From: Galbibacter orientalis DSM 19592
Lineage (GTDB): Bacteria > Bacteroidota > Bacteroidia > Flavobacteriales > Flavobacteriaceae
Reading direction: 5' to 3'
DNA length: 64,000 nt
Assembly (NCBI RefSeq): GCF_000260115.1
Contig: NZ_JH651379.1
Span: 434,001-498,000 of the forward strand
Under the pieces are notes generated by a model. It searched no databases. It saw only the letters and a program-made list of their open reading frames with translations, and was not told the DNA's origin. The position numbers were made by a program, and so were the translations under genes. The first letter of the stretch is position 1. Every line of letters begins with the position of its first letter. Positions 1 to 9,062 of this stretch are shown here, one piece after another.

Positions 1-377
1 AGATTTTTTTGCTGAAGGCTATTTTATACTAATCCGAACAATGAATGCTTTTGTTGAATGGATTGGAAGTAAGGAAGAATTTATTTTTACAGAGATTCAT
101 TTTACAAGCCTAAACTTCTTCACGGTTTCAGGATTAATTATAGCTCTTGTATTACTAATGAAAAATAACAATAAACATAATTTTATACTTTTCTCTGGAA
201 GCTTATCACTATGCTTTGGCAGCATTTTTTATCAGTATAAAAAAACAGAAAATCAACAGCGATTTATCATTTTTCATAAAAGTAGAAATACATTAATTGC
301 ACTTCAAAAGGGAAATCAATTACAAATAAATACACTACTCCCCATCTGTAAGACAGTTTAAATATATATCTAATTAT

Positions 378-1226
378 TTATGATGCTATTCTTTTTGTAT
401 TATAAATTTGATCAGGTGGTACTTTTCCTATTTCAGTATGCCTTCTTTTGGTGTTATAGAATTCAATATATTCCGTGACCATTTGATAGAGATCTAGACC
501 TCCGTTTGGTGGGTTTAGATAGATCTTTTCATATTTAAGAGACTTCCAGAAGCGCTCAATAAAAATGTTATCCAAAGCTCTTCCTTTGCTGTCCATAGAT
601 ATTTGAATATCATGTTCTTTAAGCACTTCAATATATTCGGAGCTGGTATATTGTGACCCTTGATCGGAGTTATGGATCTCCGTATTGCCATATTGAGCGA
701 TAGTGTCTCTAAGAAGCTCGATACACCACTGTTTGTCCATTGAGTTTGAAATACTCCAATTAAGTATTTTTCTACTATATACATCAATGATAGCATTCAT
801 ATACATAAAGCCACGGAACATAGGAATATAGGTGATGTCAGTCTGCCATACTTGGTTAGGGCGGTCTATTACTAAGCCCTTCAAGAGATAAGGGTACTTA
901 TAGTTTTTAGGATCCCTGATGGTGGTTTTAGGTTTTCTATATATGGTCTGTAATCCCATAATTTTATACAGCCGTCTTATTCTTTTCACATTTACGTGGT
1001 AGCCAAGATCAAGGATGAGATAATCAGTCATCCGTTCGACTCCATAATAGGGGTGTTCCAGGAACTGCGCATCTATTGCCTTCATCAGTTCTAAATTCAA
1101 TGGACTCTCACTTTTAGGCTTATAATACAGACCAGAGCGATGAATGTTAAGGATTTTACATTGTTGTGCAAGACTCAGCCTTGGATGAGATTTTACTACC
1201 TTTTGTCTTCTTTCAGTAGTACTCAT
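378..1226 (-). CDS. IS3-family transposase OrfB (DDE integrase), copy 1
   Basis: This 282-residue protein is the catalytic half of the transposase. It has an N-terminal HTH_21-like segment (residues about 45-100) followed by an rve integrase core. The DDE residues are visible as Asp in QTDITYIP, Asp in NSDQGSQYTS and Glu in IERFWKSLKYE. Its ATG overlaps the orfA stop as ATGA, in the -1 frame relative to orfA. It can be made by re-initiation or as an OrfAB fusion after slippage at TTTTTTA, because the -1 frame is open from the heptamer into orfB. The protein is intact and identical to copy 2, so the element may still be active. Confidence 0.95.
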   Translation of the reverse strand: MSTTERRQKVVKSHPRLSLAQQCKILNIHRSGLYYKPKSESPLNLELMKAIDAQFLEHPYYGVERMTDYLILDLGYHVNVKRIRRLYKIMGLQTIYRKPKTTIRDPKNYKYPYLLKGLVIDRPNQVWQTDITYIPMFRGFMYMNAIIDVYSRKILNWSISNSMDKQWCIELLRDTIAQYGNTEIHNSDQGSQYTSSEYIEVLKEHDIQISMDSKGRALDNIFIERFWKSLKYEKIYLNPPNGGLDLYQMVTEYIEFYNTKRRHTEIGKVPPDQIYNTKRIAS

Positions 1227-1501
1227 TTGCCCAAGACTTTCTTTAAAAAATCATTCTCAACTTGTAATTGACCGATCTTACTATAAAGCGGTGCGGTATC
1301 CACAGCTGGAGTATCTTTTTCTGATTTGGACTCGAAAGCAAGTTCTGCGTTTTTTAAAAACTCTCGCTTCCAATTGGATATTTGGGCTGGATGCAATTCA
1401 AATTTGGCAGCAAGTTCAGGTATACTTGTCTGCTCTTTTATCGCTTCAATGGCTACTTTGGCCTTAAAGGATGCGCTGAATTTTCTTCTTGATGTTTTCA
1501 T
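1223..1501 (-). CDS. IS3-family transposase OrfA (HTH protein), copy 1
   Basis: This 92-residue protein has a helix-turn-helix of the HTH_8/transposase_8 type, with the characteristic ISNWKREFLKNA segment near residues 41-52, followed by a predicted coiled coil (SKIGQLQVENDFLKKVLG) typical of IS3 OrfA. It binds the IS ends and regulates or joins OrfB. The slippery heptamer T-TTT-TTA lies ten codons before its stop. It starts 57 bp inside the IS end. It is identical to the orfA of copy 2. Confidence 0.94.
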   Translation of the reverse strand: MKTSRRKFSASFKAKVAIEAIKEQTSIPELAAKFELHPAQISNWKREFLKNAELAFESKSEKDTPAVDTAPLYSKIGQLQVENDFLKKVLGK

Positions 1502-1916
1502 ATTGACAGGGTTAAAATTACAACTTAATTTCCTGTCCTAAATTTGGGGAGTATTATAAAACGACACCACTTTAAATGAAGATTATATACTTACAAATTA
1601 TAAAATTGGAGAAAACATACATACAATTGAATATTTAAAATTTCTATCTAGCTTCAGCTTTCAGCAACAAAAAATAATAATTATAGATAGTTCTGCTACA
1701 TATAATAAAGAAGAAACCGCAGCTATATTGTTATTAACAGGTTCCCCTAAGGTTAACCTAAATAGAGTTGTATCAGAAATAAAACCTAGAGTGGTAATTG
1801 CGGATGGAAACAACTATAGATCGTTTGTATCTCTTTGGAAGGCCAGTTGTAAAAAACAAAAAATCCCTTTTCACTATACTGGTGAAAAGGGAGCTTTTAT
1901 ATTGGATTAATATTGT

Positions 1917-2041
1917 AATCAACTATCTCGGGGCAAGCCTACGAGGTATTCAAAGGAAACAATCTTAATCCATTTCGACGTAGAACACTTCGGTAAACTC
2001 AGTACAGGCTTTGGGGAATAAAACCCTCAATGAGGGATTTA
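1917..2041 (+). repeat. Dispersed intergenic repeat R, copy R1 (full length)
   Basis: This copy fills the gap between the comEC stop and the POT transporter stop, and its last bases (ATTTAA) overlap the TAA of the leftward POT gene. It has the full layout: TATCTCG...CGAGGTA inverted repeat, TTCAAAGGAAA, a CATTTCGACGTAGA core, CTTCGGTAAACTCAG, GGCTTTGGGGAATAAAA, then CCCTCAATGAGGG and ATTTAA. It shares this order with copies at 33530, 51929 and 55056. It contains no open frame. Confidence 0.85.
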
Positions 2042-3619
2042 ATGAATTCCATGCATCCATTTACGCAACGTAGGAACTAAAAGTAGCAATATTAATGTAG
2101 CGCCTGCCACCACAAAAACACCCCAAGTAAGGTACGTGTCTGCATAAACACTCAATGTTTCTGTAGGGTGTGCACCTTCGGCAACACTTTCTGATGCTGT
2201 TAAAGAACCAATCCATCCTGCCATTTTATTCCCTATTGAGATTGATAAAAACCATGCTCCCATAACAAAACCTACAATTTTATTTGGAGATAGTTTTGTT
2301 ACCATAGATAATCCTACAGGGGACAAAGAAAGCTCTCCCATTGTATGAAATAAATACATTAAAGCAATAAACACTACAGAAATTAAGCCCTCATTATTAG
2401 GAAAATATTTAGCTCCAAGTACAATAATGGCAAATCCAAAGGCAAGCAATCCTAATCCTAATACAAATTTCATAGGCGTACTTGGTTCTTTTTTAGCTTT
2501 ATTTAAACGCAACCACATAAAAGAAAATAATGGTGCTAATAAGATTATAAATAACGGATTAAAACTCTGGAATATTGAAGATGGAAGTACCGTTCCTAAA
2601 AAAGATCTATCTACATTCTTTTCAATAAAAATTGTTAAAGAACCTCCCGCTTGCTCAAAAAGAGCCCAAAAAACGGCATGGAAAAAAAATAATACCACAA
2701 CAACAAGTAAACGTTGCCCTTCTACTTTATCATCACTTTTTAGAGCGTGATAAATAATATACCCAACAATAAATACTGAAATAACCAAAAGCAATGTAGA
2801 CATTACTTCATTTAAATTAAGCATTAAAGCACAAATAGGAATGGCTAGTAAGGAAAGAACAATAACCGAAACTGCTGGCTTAGTTCCAAATATTTTGACA
2901 CTCCCATCTTTTACCTCTTGAGGCTCTAGTCCTTTCTCTCCAAAGCCTTTTGCAAAAGCCCAAAATACAAGTAATCCAATTAGCATCCCAATTCCTGCTA
3001 GTCCGAAACCGTAATGCCAATTTATATTTTGACCAACATATCCGCAGGTAAGAATTGCAAGAAAAGAACCGATATTTACTCCCATATAAAAAATAGAGAA
3101 AGCTCCATCTTTACGGGGATCATCTGTTTCATAGAATTCTCCCAAGAAGGAACTTACATTCGGTTTAAAAAATCCATTTCCAACTATAATAAGTCCTAAA
3201 GCACCAAAAAACATAGGCATATTTCCTTCAAGATCTCCAAATGCTTGGAAGCCTAGTGCAAAATGACCTAATACCATTAGGAAACCTCCCCAAATAATAG
3301 TTTTTCTAAATCCTAGATATTTATCGGCTACCATCCCTCCCAACACTGGAAAAAGGTACACCATAGCTGTATAGGAACCATAGATTGCATAAGATTTTAC
3401 TTCGGCGGCACTTTGTGCCATATCTATAAAAAGTACTTTCGTCATGTACAACACCAATAAGGCACGCATTCCATAATAGGAAAAACGTTCCCACATTTCG
3501 GCAAAGAATAAAACAAATAAAGCTTTTGGATGCGTTTTTCTATTGGTATAAATTATAAAAGGAACCCATAGTAAAACAAAAATCCATCCTACTGTTAAAA
3601 TCCATAATGTCAAATCCAT
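2039..3619 (-). CDS. POT/PTR2-family proton-dependent peptide transporter (526 aa)
   Basis: An inner-membrane MFS protein that imports di- and tripeptides with protons. It carries the POT signature near residues 41-52 (FAEMWERFSYYG, containing the ExxERFxYY proton-coupling motif), a second family block FYMGVNIGSFLA, and about 14 hydrophobic segments. The 526-residue length suits a POT with two extra helices. It is followed on the same strand by nothing else, but a second POT gene and DPP-IV lie upstream (3799-7514), suggesting joint peptide use. The gap to the second POT gene is about 180 bp and holds a degenerate R repeat, so separate transcription is possible. Substrate range cannot be read from sequence. 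Confidence 0.93.
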   Translation of the reverse strand: MDLTLWILTVGWIFVLLWVPFIIYTNRKTHPKALFVLFFAEMWERFSYYGMRALLVLYMTKVLFIDMAQSAAEVKSYAIYGSYTAMVYLFPVLGGMVADKYLGFRKTIIWGGFLMVLGHFALGFQAFGDLEGNMPMFFGALGLIIVGNGFFKPNVSSFLGEFYETDDPRKDGAFSIFYMGVNIGSFLAILTCGYVGQNINWHYGFGLAGIGMLIGLLVFWAFAKGFGEKGLEPQEVKDGSVKIFGTKPAVSVIVLSLLAIPICALMLNLNEVMSTLLLVISVFIVGYIIYHALKSDDKVEGQRLLVVVVLFFFHAVFWALFEQAGGSLTIFIEKNVDRSFLGTVLPSSIFQSFNPLFIILLAPLFSFMWLRLNKAKKEPSTPMKFVLGLGLLAFGFAIIVLGAKYFPNNEGLISVVFIALMYLFHTMGELSLSPVGLSMVTKLSPNKIVGFVMGAWFLSISIGNKMAGWIGSLTASESVAEGAHPTETLSVYADTYLTWGVFVVAGATLILLLLVPTLRKWMHGIH

Positions 3620-3639
3620 AATTCAAATTTTAAGTTACT

Positions 3640-3745
3640 CACTAAATGAGGTTTTTTTATACGCTGAGCCGTCCAAAATTTACTGAAGGGCGCTTTAAAA
3701 CTCCTCCTAATTGCTCTTGGACTTGCCTCTACGTAAGTTAACTAT
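3640..3745 (-). repeat. Probable degenerate copy of repeat R, opposite orientation
   Basis: Read on the minus strand this region keeps the order of R blocks in eroded form: GAGGCAAG, a GCCCTTCAGTAAATTT block corresponding to GTCCTTCGGTAAACTC, a CTCAG, then AAAAAACCTCATTTAGTGAG and ACTTAA. It lies between the two POT genes and is the only minus-strand copy I noticed. Similarity is moderate and alignment needs a short gap. Confidence 0.4.
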
Positions 3746-3798
3746 TTTCTTAGCGGCTATTAAAATTAATTTAAAACTATAGTTGGTTAACTTCTAGA

Positions 3799-5187
3799 TT
3801 AATTGGTAGATGTTTCAAGCTCTTTTGCCATCTCATCTCTTACATCTCCTTCATTATCTTCTGCTCCGTGCGTTAGACGTTTTAATGGTTTCAACAATAA
3901 AATTACAAGCACCCCTATTAAAGACCATATTACAGCTATTCCTGTAAAAATTTCAAATTCTCCAAGGTTTTGCGCACTTTGACCAATTAGTCCTGCAAAT
4001 TTATTCCCTAATCCTGTTGCTGCCCAATAAAGTCCCATAATTATAGAAGCGTATTTTAATGGCGCTAATTTGGTAATAAAAGATAATGAAACTGGTGAAG
4101 CACAAAGCTCCCCAATAGTATGAAATAAATAAGCTAGAATTAACCAATACATTGCTGAAGAACCTTCTGTTTCATATTGAACAGAAGCTGCACTCATAAA
4201 ACTAAACCCTAAGGCCATCACTATAATTCCAATTGCAATTTTGAATAGGGAAGAAGCTTCTTTCCCTTTTTTCTTCCATTTAAGCCAAAAAGCTCCTACA
4301 ATGGTTGCAAGTGTAATAATAAAAAATGAATTCACGGATTGAAATACCGAAGCTGGTACAATCCACCCTAATAAATTTCTATCGGTTTTTTGTTCTGCAT
4401 ACAAATTCATTAATCCACCAGCCTGCTCAAAAGCAGCCCAGAATAAAACAATTAATAAGAATGAAATCAATAATACCTTAACTCTATCTTTTTCAATTTT
4501 AGTTAATGGTTTATTTAACAATTCTCTATCCTGTTCATTTTTAGATGAAATAGGATTTCCTACATGCTTTAAATATTTCTGTCCCCAAATATATACTAAT
4601 TGCCCTACAAACATTCCTATTGCAGCCAAACCAAAACCATAATGCCAATTGATTTTTTCTCCTACATATCCACAAAGAATAGGCGCAGCAAAACCTCCAA
4701 TATTAATCCCCATATAAAAGATATAGAATCCTAAATCTCTACGTTCGTCTTTTTGCTTATAAAGCCCTCCAACCATGGAAGAAATATTGGGTTTTAGACA
4801 CCCTACTCCAAGGATAATAAATAAGCAACCTATATAAAATGAAGTTTCAGAATTCAAAGCCAAAACAGTGTGTCCTATACATAATAGAATTCCACCAACC
4901 ATTACAGTTTTCTTCTGACCTAAAAGTCTATCGGCAATCCATCCTCCAGGAATAGAAGACATATAAACCAACATGGTATACCATCCATATAGCGCTAAAG
5001 CTTCGTCGTTTGTCCAGCCAAACCCAGGATTATCTGAAGTAGTTTCTGCTACTAAAAATAAAGTAAATAGCGCACGCATTCCATAATAAGAAAAACGCTC
5101 CCATAATTCAGTGAAAAATAAAATATACAATCCTTTCGGATGACCAAATAATTCACTTTTATTAGGTTCTTGAGTTATTGTAGACAT
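3799..5187 (-). CDS. POT/PTR2-family proton-dependent peptide transporter (462 aa)
   Basis: A second inner-membrane peptide:proton symporter. The signature FTELWERFSYYGMRALF sits near residues 25-41 and the second block IFYMGINIGGFAAP near 155. Many hydrophobic helices follow, and a charged C-terminal tail of about 25 residues is present. It is shorter than its downstream paralogue (462 versus 526 residues), mainly in the central loop. The two paralogues share motifs but differ throughout, so this looks like an old duplication or two specificities and not a recent tandem copy. DPP-IV lies 119 bp upstream on the same strand, which supports a role in uptake of dipeptides released by that enzyme. 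Confidence 0.93.
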   Translation of the reverse strand: MSTITQEPNKSELFGHPKGLYILFFTELWERFSYYGMRALFTLFLVAETTSDNPGFGWTNDEALALYGWYTMLVYMSSIPGGWIADRLLGQKKTVMVGGILLCIGHTVLALNSETSFYIGCLFIILGVGCLKPNISSMVGGLYKQKDERRDLGFYIFYMGINIGGFAAPILCGYVGEKINWHYGFGLAAIGMFVGQLVYIWGQKYLKHVGNPISSKNEQDRELLNKPLTKIEKDRVKVLLISFLLIVLFWAAFEQAGGLMNLYAEQKTDRNLLGWIVPASVFQSVNSFFIITLATIVGAFWLKWKKKGKEASSLFKIAIGIIVMALGFSFMSAASVQYETEGSSAMYWLILAYLFHTIGELCASPVSLSFITKLAPLKYASIIMGLYWAATGLGNKFAGLIGQSAQNLGEFEIFTGIAVIWSLIGVLVILLLKPLKRLTHGAEDNEGDVRDEMAKELETSTN

Positions 5188-5306
5188 TAATTGTTAGGGT
5201 TTAATTAGTACTATTCTCTATAACGAGACTTAAATTTAAATATTCCGATAGTAGCATTTACATCCTTATATTAAGCATATTCACGCTACTATCGGCTTAA
5301 AATTAT

Positions 5307-7514
5307 TTAATTGTTGATTGTTTTAGGCTCTGAAATATTATCAGGTTTTTCTCCTAAATGCTCATCAATAAAATTAGTCATTTTGGTATACAATTGTAAA
5401 CGTGTGTTTCCTCCATAAATACCATGATTTTTATCTGGATAAATAGCCCAATCGAATTGCTTGTTTGCTTGAATAAGGGCTTCTGCCATTCTCATTGTAT
5501 TTTGAACATGCACGTTATCGTCTCCTGTTCCATGGATTAACAAATAATCTCCTTTTAACAATTCAGGATAACTTAATGGCGAATTTTCATCATATCCACT
5601 TGCATTCTCCTGAGGTGTTTGCATATATCTTTCTGTATAAATAGAATCGTAAAAACGCCAGCTGGTAACTGGAGCAACCGCAATAGCCATACTAAACACA
5701 TCATTTCCTTTAAGAATGCTATTGGTACTCATAAAGCCTCCATAGCTCCATCCCCAAATTCCAATTCTACTTTTGTCAATATACGGAAGATTTCCGAGTT
5801 TTTTTGCTGCTGAAATCTGGTCCTCTACTTCGTATTTTCCAAGCTCTTTATAGGTTACTTTTTTAAATTCTGCGCCTTTAAATCCTGTACCTCTTCCGTC
5901 TACACACGCAATAATATATCCTTTTTCTGCAAGCATTTGATACCAATAATCGTTGGAACCCATCCATCTATTGGATACTTGCTGAGAGCCAGGCCCAGAA
6001 TATTGAAACATAAATAATGGATATTCTTTATTAGGATCAAAATTCTTTGGCTTAATCATCCACATGTTTAATTCGTTCCCATTGATGTTGATAGTTGAAA
6101 ATTCTTTAGGAGAAATCTCATAAGACGACATTTTTTTAAGCAATGCATCGTTATTTACAATCCCTTTTAATTCTTTTCCTGTTTTACTATCATTTAGAGT
6201 ATAACGTGTAGGTAAAGAAGCACTCGAAAATGAATTGATATAGTAGCTAAAATCTGCACTAAAAGTAGCATTATTAGTACCTTCTTCACTAGAAAGTCTT
6301 TCTTTATCTTTTCCATTCAATTTAATAGCATATACATCTCTATTGATAGATCCATTTTCTACCGATTGGTAAAATATGTGATTTGACTTCTCGTCATACC
6401 CATAATAATTGGTTACTTCCCAAGGACCTTTGGTTACTTGGTTTTGAAGTTTTCCATTTTTATTATAATGATAAATATGGTTGTAACCATCTTTTTCACT
6501 TGTCCAAATAAAGCTATTGTCATCTAAAAAAGTAAGATTATCGGTTACGTCTATATATGCCTTGTCGGTTTCATGAAGCACTACTTCAGCCCCTTTATTT
6601 ACATTGTAGAAATAAAGCTTCATATCGTTCTGATGGCGATTAAGCACTTGTGCACTTAATACATCTTCGTCATTAGTCCACTCAATTCTTGGAATATAAT
6701 AAGCATTGTTTAGGTTAACTTCTTTAGTTTCTTCAGAAGCTACATTGTACGTATGTAAACTTACCTTTGAGTTATTTTCTCCAGCTTTTGGGTACTTAAA
6801 AACCTGTTGTGTTGGATATAATTTATCTCCATAAACATCCATAGAAAATTCTGGAACTTCACTTTCATCAAAACGGATATACGCTAGGTAAGTCCCTGTT
6901 TTATTCCAATCGAAAGCTCTTACAAAAGCAAATTCTTCTTCATAAACCCAATCGGTAACTCCATTGATGATTTTATTTTTCTTCCCATCGGTTGTTACTT
7001 GTACTGTATTTCCTTTTTCTAAATCTTTTATGTAGATGTTATTTTCAAATACAAAAGCAACTTTAGAACCGTCTGGAGAAAAAGTAGGTTCTTGAATTTT
7101 ATTTTCTGAAATTAATTCTAAATCCTTTGAAGCAATAGTATACACATAATACTTTCCTAATTTAGATCTTCTGAAAACTGATTCTACATCGGTTGCCAAA
7201 ATTAACTTTGACTCATCCTTACTAAATGTATACGACGAAAAGTAGTTGATATTTGGTAAGTCCGAAGAAGTAACTATGGTTTCAACTTTTTCTAAAGTTT
7301 TATAATTGTATTTATCGATGGCGGCACTTTTTGAGCTCCTATCGAAGTTCAAAACTGTGTATTGTGTACCATTTTTCATGGAATGTAGTACATCCATTCC
7401 TTCAGTGCGAAAGGCACCTCCCCATATTTCTTCTAAAGTAATTTTCTGATTTTGAGCAGTTGTGAGGGAAACTAGACCTACAAAAAGTAGGAGCAACGTA
7501 TAATGTCTCTTCAT
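5307..7514 (-). CDS. Dipeptidyl peptidase IV, serine protease family S9B (735 aa)
   Basis: Releases N-terminal X-Pro or X-Ala dipeptides from peptides in the periplasm. An N-terminal signal peptide (LLLLFVGLVSLTTAQ) ends near residue 20. A beta-propeller (about 90-460, DPPIV_N) precedes the alpha/beta-hydrolase domain (about 510-725). The catalytic triad is visible: Ser590 in GWSYGG, an Asp at 665-666 in GTGDDNVH and His697 in KNHGIYGG. The Glu pair that binds the substrate N terminus in DPP-IV is probably the EE in VYEEEFAF (near residue 193). Length matches bacterial DPP-IV. The two downstream POT transporters could import its products. The start is placed directly before the signal peptide. 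Confidence 0.94.
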   Translation of the reverse strand: MKRHYTLLLLFVGLVSLTTAQNQKITLEEIWGGAFRTEGMDVLHSMKNGTQYTVLNFDRSSKSAAIDKYNYKTLEKVETIVTSSDLPNINYFSSYTFSKDESKLILATDVESVFRRSKLGKYYVYTIASKDLELISENKIQEPTFSPDGSKVAFVFENNIYIKDLEKGNTVQVTTDGKKNKIINGVTDWVYEEEFAFVRAFDWNKTGTYLAYIRFDESEVPEFSMDVYGDKLYPTQQVFKYPKAGENNSKVSLHTYNVASEETKEVNLNNAYYIPRIEWTNDEDVLSAQVLNRHQNDMKLYFYNVNKGAEVVLHETDKAYIDVTDNLTFLDDNSFIWTSEKDGYNHIYHYNKNGKLQNQVTKGPWEVTNYYGYDEKSNHIFYQSVENGSINRDVYAIKLNGKDKERLSSEEGTNNATFSADFSYYINSFSSASLPTRYTLNDSKTGKELKGIVNNDALLKKMSSYEISPKEFSTININGNELNMWMIKPKNFDPNKEYPLFMFQYSGPGSQQVSNRWMGSNDYWYQMLAEKGYIIACVDGRGTGFKGAEFKKVTYKELGKYEVEDQISAAKKLGNLPYIDKSRIGIWGWSYGGFMSTNSILKGNDVFSMAIAVAPVTSWRFYDSIYTERYMQTPQENASGYDENSPLSYPELLKGDYLLIHGTGDDNVHVQNTMRMAEALIQANKQFDWAIYPDKNHGIYGGNTRLQLYTKMTNFIDEHLGEKPDNISEPKTINN

Positions 7515-7706
7515 TAATTGTTATGTATTGATTAAAAAACCGTCAAGTTTACTAAAAATTTCACAGATACCGTAACTTTTAGCGTTAAACCTTCCCTTTA
7601 TCGCTATCCTTTCTTACGGAAATGCCCTCTTTGTTATATCAAACAATCAGAATTCTAAATTATTATTGATAAAGCTCACAAATAAGACCGCTCTAAAGAG
7701 ATTCAT

Positions 7707-7714
7707 TATCTTTG
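7707..7714 (+). promoter_or_regulatory. Bacteroidota-type -7 element of the HMG-CoA reductase gene
   Basis: TATCTTTG matches TAnnTTTG exactly and lies 22 bp before the ATG at 7737, implying a very short leader. I see no clean TTG/TTTG box 18-22 bp upstream, so this rests on the -7 element alone. Confidence 0.55.
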
Positions 7715-7736
7715 CTTTTTATAATTAAACTTACAA

Positions 7737-9062
7737 ATGGCAGAACCTGTAAACGGATTTTCAAAGCTTACTAAAAATCAAAAGATTGAATGGTTAGCAA
7801 AAAATCATTTTATAAATAAAGAAGAAGGCATAAAAACCTTGGAACAATACTGGAATAAAGATGCTAAACTACAAGCATTACATGATGAATTTATTGAAAA
7901 TACTATTTCAAATTTTTACCTTCCTTTAGGAATTGCTCCTAATTTTTTAATCAATCAAAAATACCATACAATCCCAATGGCTATTGAGGAAAGCTCGGTA
8001 GTAGCAGCCGCTGGAAAAGCTGCTAAATATTGGCAACAACGTGGTGGTTTTAAAACTAAAATTCTAGGGACAGAAAAAATAGGTCAGGTTCATTTTATGT
8101 ACCACGGAGACGCTTCTAAATTAAAAAGTTTTTTTACTGAAGTTGAACCTAAACTATATAAAGCCACTGAAACTATTACCGAGAATATGCGCAAGCGTGG
8201 TGGCGGTATTTCTACGATAGAATTAAGAAACAAAACAAGTCAATTAGACAATTACTACCAACTCCACTGTACTTTTGAAACATTGGATGCCATGGGAGCA
8301 AACTTTATTAACTCCTGTTTAGAAGCAATTGCTAAAACTTTTAGCGCAGAAGCTCATCAAAACTCTTTGTTTTCTCCTGAAGAAAAAAACATAGAAATTG
8401 TAATGAGTATTCTTTCAAATTATGTTCCAAATTGTGTTGTAAAAGCTGAAGTATCCTGTAAAATTGAAGAACTAAACGAAGACAAAAACCTGAATCCGCA
8501 AGAGTTTGCCGATAAATTTGTACGCGCAGTAGCCATTGCAAATGCAGAACCTCACCGAGCAGTAACTCATAATAAAGGAATTATGAATGGTGTAGACGCA
8601 GTGGTTTTGGCTACTGGAAACGATTTTCGAGCTATTGAAGCTGGTGCACATGCGTATGCTTCAAAATCTGGAAGCTATAAAAGTCTAACTCATGCCGAAA
8701 TTAAAGATGGAATTTTTAAATTTTGGATTGAAATTCCATTAGCACTAGGGACTGTTGGCGGACTCACAAGCTTACATCCTTTGGTTAAATTATCATTAGA
8801 AATTCTAGACAAACCGTCTGCCAGAGCGTTAATGCAAATTATTGCTGTAGCAGGATTGGCCCAAAACTTTGCTGCCGTGCGTTCTTTAATTACAGACGGA
8901 ATTCAAAAAGGACACATGAAAATGCACCTAATGAATATTTTAAATCAGCTTGGAGCAACTGCAGAAGAAAAAGCATACTTTGTTGATTTTTATAAAAATA
9001 AAACCATTACGCACAGCAATGTAATTAAAGAGTTTAACGACTTAAAAGCTAAAAATGTCTAG
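7737..9062 (+). CDS. mvaA: Hydroxymethylglutaryl-CoA reductase, class II type
   Basis: Reduces HMG-CoA to mevalonate, the committed step of the mevalonate route to isoprenoids (or the reverse in degraders). At 441 residues it has the length of class II bacterial HMGR. Visible signatures are the catalytic Glu region EESSVVAAAGKAA (near 84-96), the DAMGANFIN substrate motif, the catalytic Lys in HNKGIMNGVDAV, ATGNDFRAIEAG with the catalytic Asp, and the catalytic His near the C terminus in GHMKMHLMN. The stop overlaps the start of the GHMP kinase by 8 bp, so the two are translated as a pair. I infer a biosynthetic role from this pairing and from the phylum's use of the mevalonate pathway. Confidence 0.95.
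   Translation: MAEPVNGFSKLTKNQKIEWLAKNHFINKEEGIKTLEQYWNKDAKLQALHDEFIENTISNFYLPLGIAPNFLINQKYHTIPMAIEESSVVAAAGKAAKYWQQRGGFKTKILGTEKIGQVHFMYHGDASKLKSFFTEVEPKLYKATETITENMRKRGGGISTIELRNKTSQLDNYYQLHCTFETLDAMGANFINSCLEAIAKTFSAEAHQNSLFSPEEKNIEIVMSILSNYVPNCVVKAEVSCKIEELNEDKNLNPQEFADKFVRAVAIANAEPHRAVTHNKGIMNGVDAVVLATGNDFRAIEAGAHAYASKSGSYKSLTHAEIKDGIFKFWIEIPLALGTVGGLTSLHPLVKLSLEILDKPSARALMQIIAVAGLAQNFAAVRSLITDGIQKGHMKMHLMNILNQLGATAEEKAYFVDFYKNKTITHSNVIKEFNDLKAKNV

Larger units (their letters stand above)
331..1558 (-). mobile_element. IS3-family insertion sequence, copy 1 (inserted in comEC)
   Basis: The element is 1228 bp. Its ends share an imperfect inverted repeat: TACACTACTCCCC at 331 and, read inward from the other end, TATAATACTCCCC, with similarity continuing to ...GACAG about 26 bp in. 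The target duplication is AAA (328-330 and 1559-1561). It holds orfA and orfB overlapping by ATGA, with a -1 slippery heptamer TTTTTTA at 1244-1250 on the minus strand. The copy at 46882-48109 has the same length and encodes identical proteins. The 3-bp duplication, two-ORF layout and DDE integrase fit the IS3 family; I did not assign a subgroup. Confidence 0.93.
1..1910 (+). pseudogene. comEC: ComEC/Rec2-type DNA uptake channel, 3' part, interrupted by an IS
   Basis: The frame is open from the window edge (base 2) to 330, is broken by the IS at 331-1558, and resumes after the duplicated AAA to the stop at 1908-1910. Joining the two sides without the IS and one AAA gives a continuous frame across the junction (Gln-Ile-Asn-Asp-Thr-Thr). 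The N-terminal side shows a membrane segment. The C-terminal side has the IADGNNY and HYTGEKGAF motifs that I associate with the C-terminal metallo-beta-lactamase-like region of flavobacterial ComEC. The family forms the inner-membrane channel for single-stranded DNA in natural transformation. As it stands the protein would end nine residues inside the IS and lose about 115 C-terminal residues, so it is probably non-functional. Most of the gene lies outside the window. The assignment is from remembered family features. Confidence 0.8.

Noticed and set aside
515-796. 93-residue open frame inside the IS, minus strand (also 47644-47925)
   Set aside because: It is a shifted frame within transposase OrfB and has no family features of its own.
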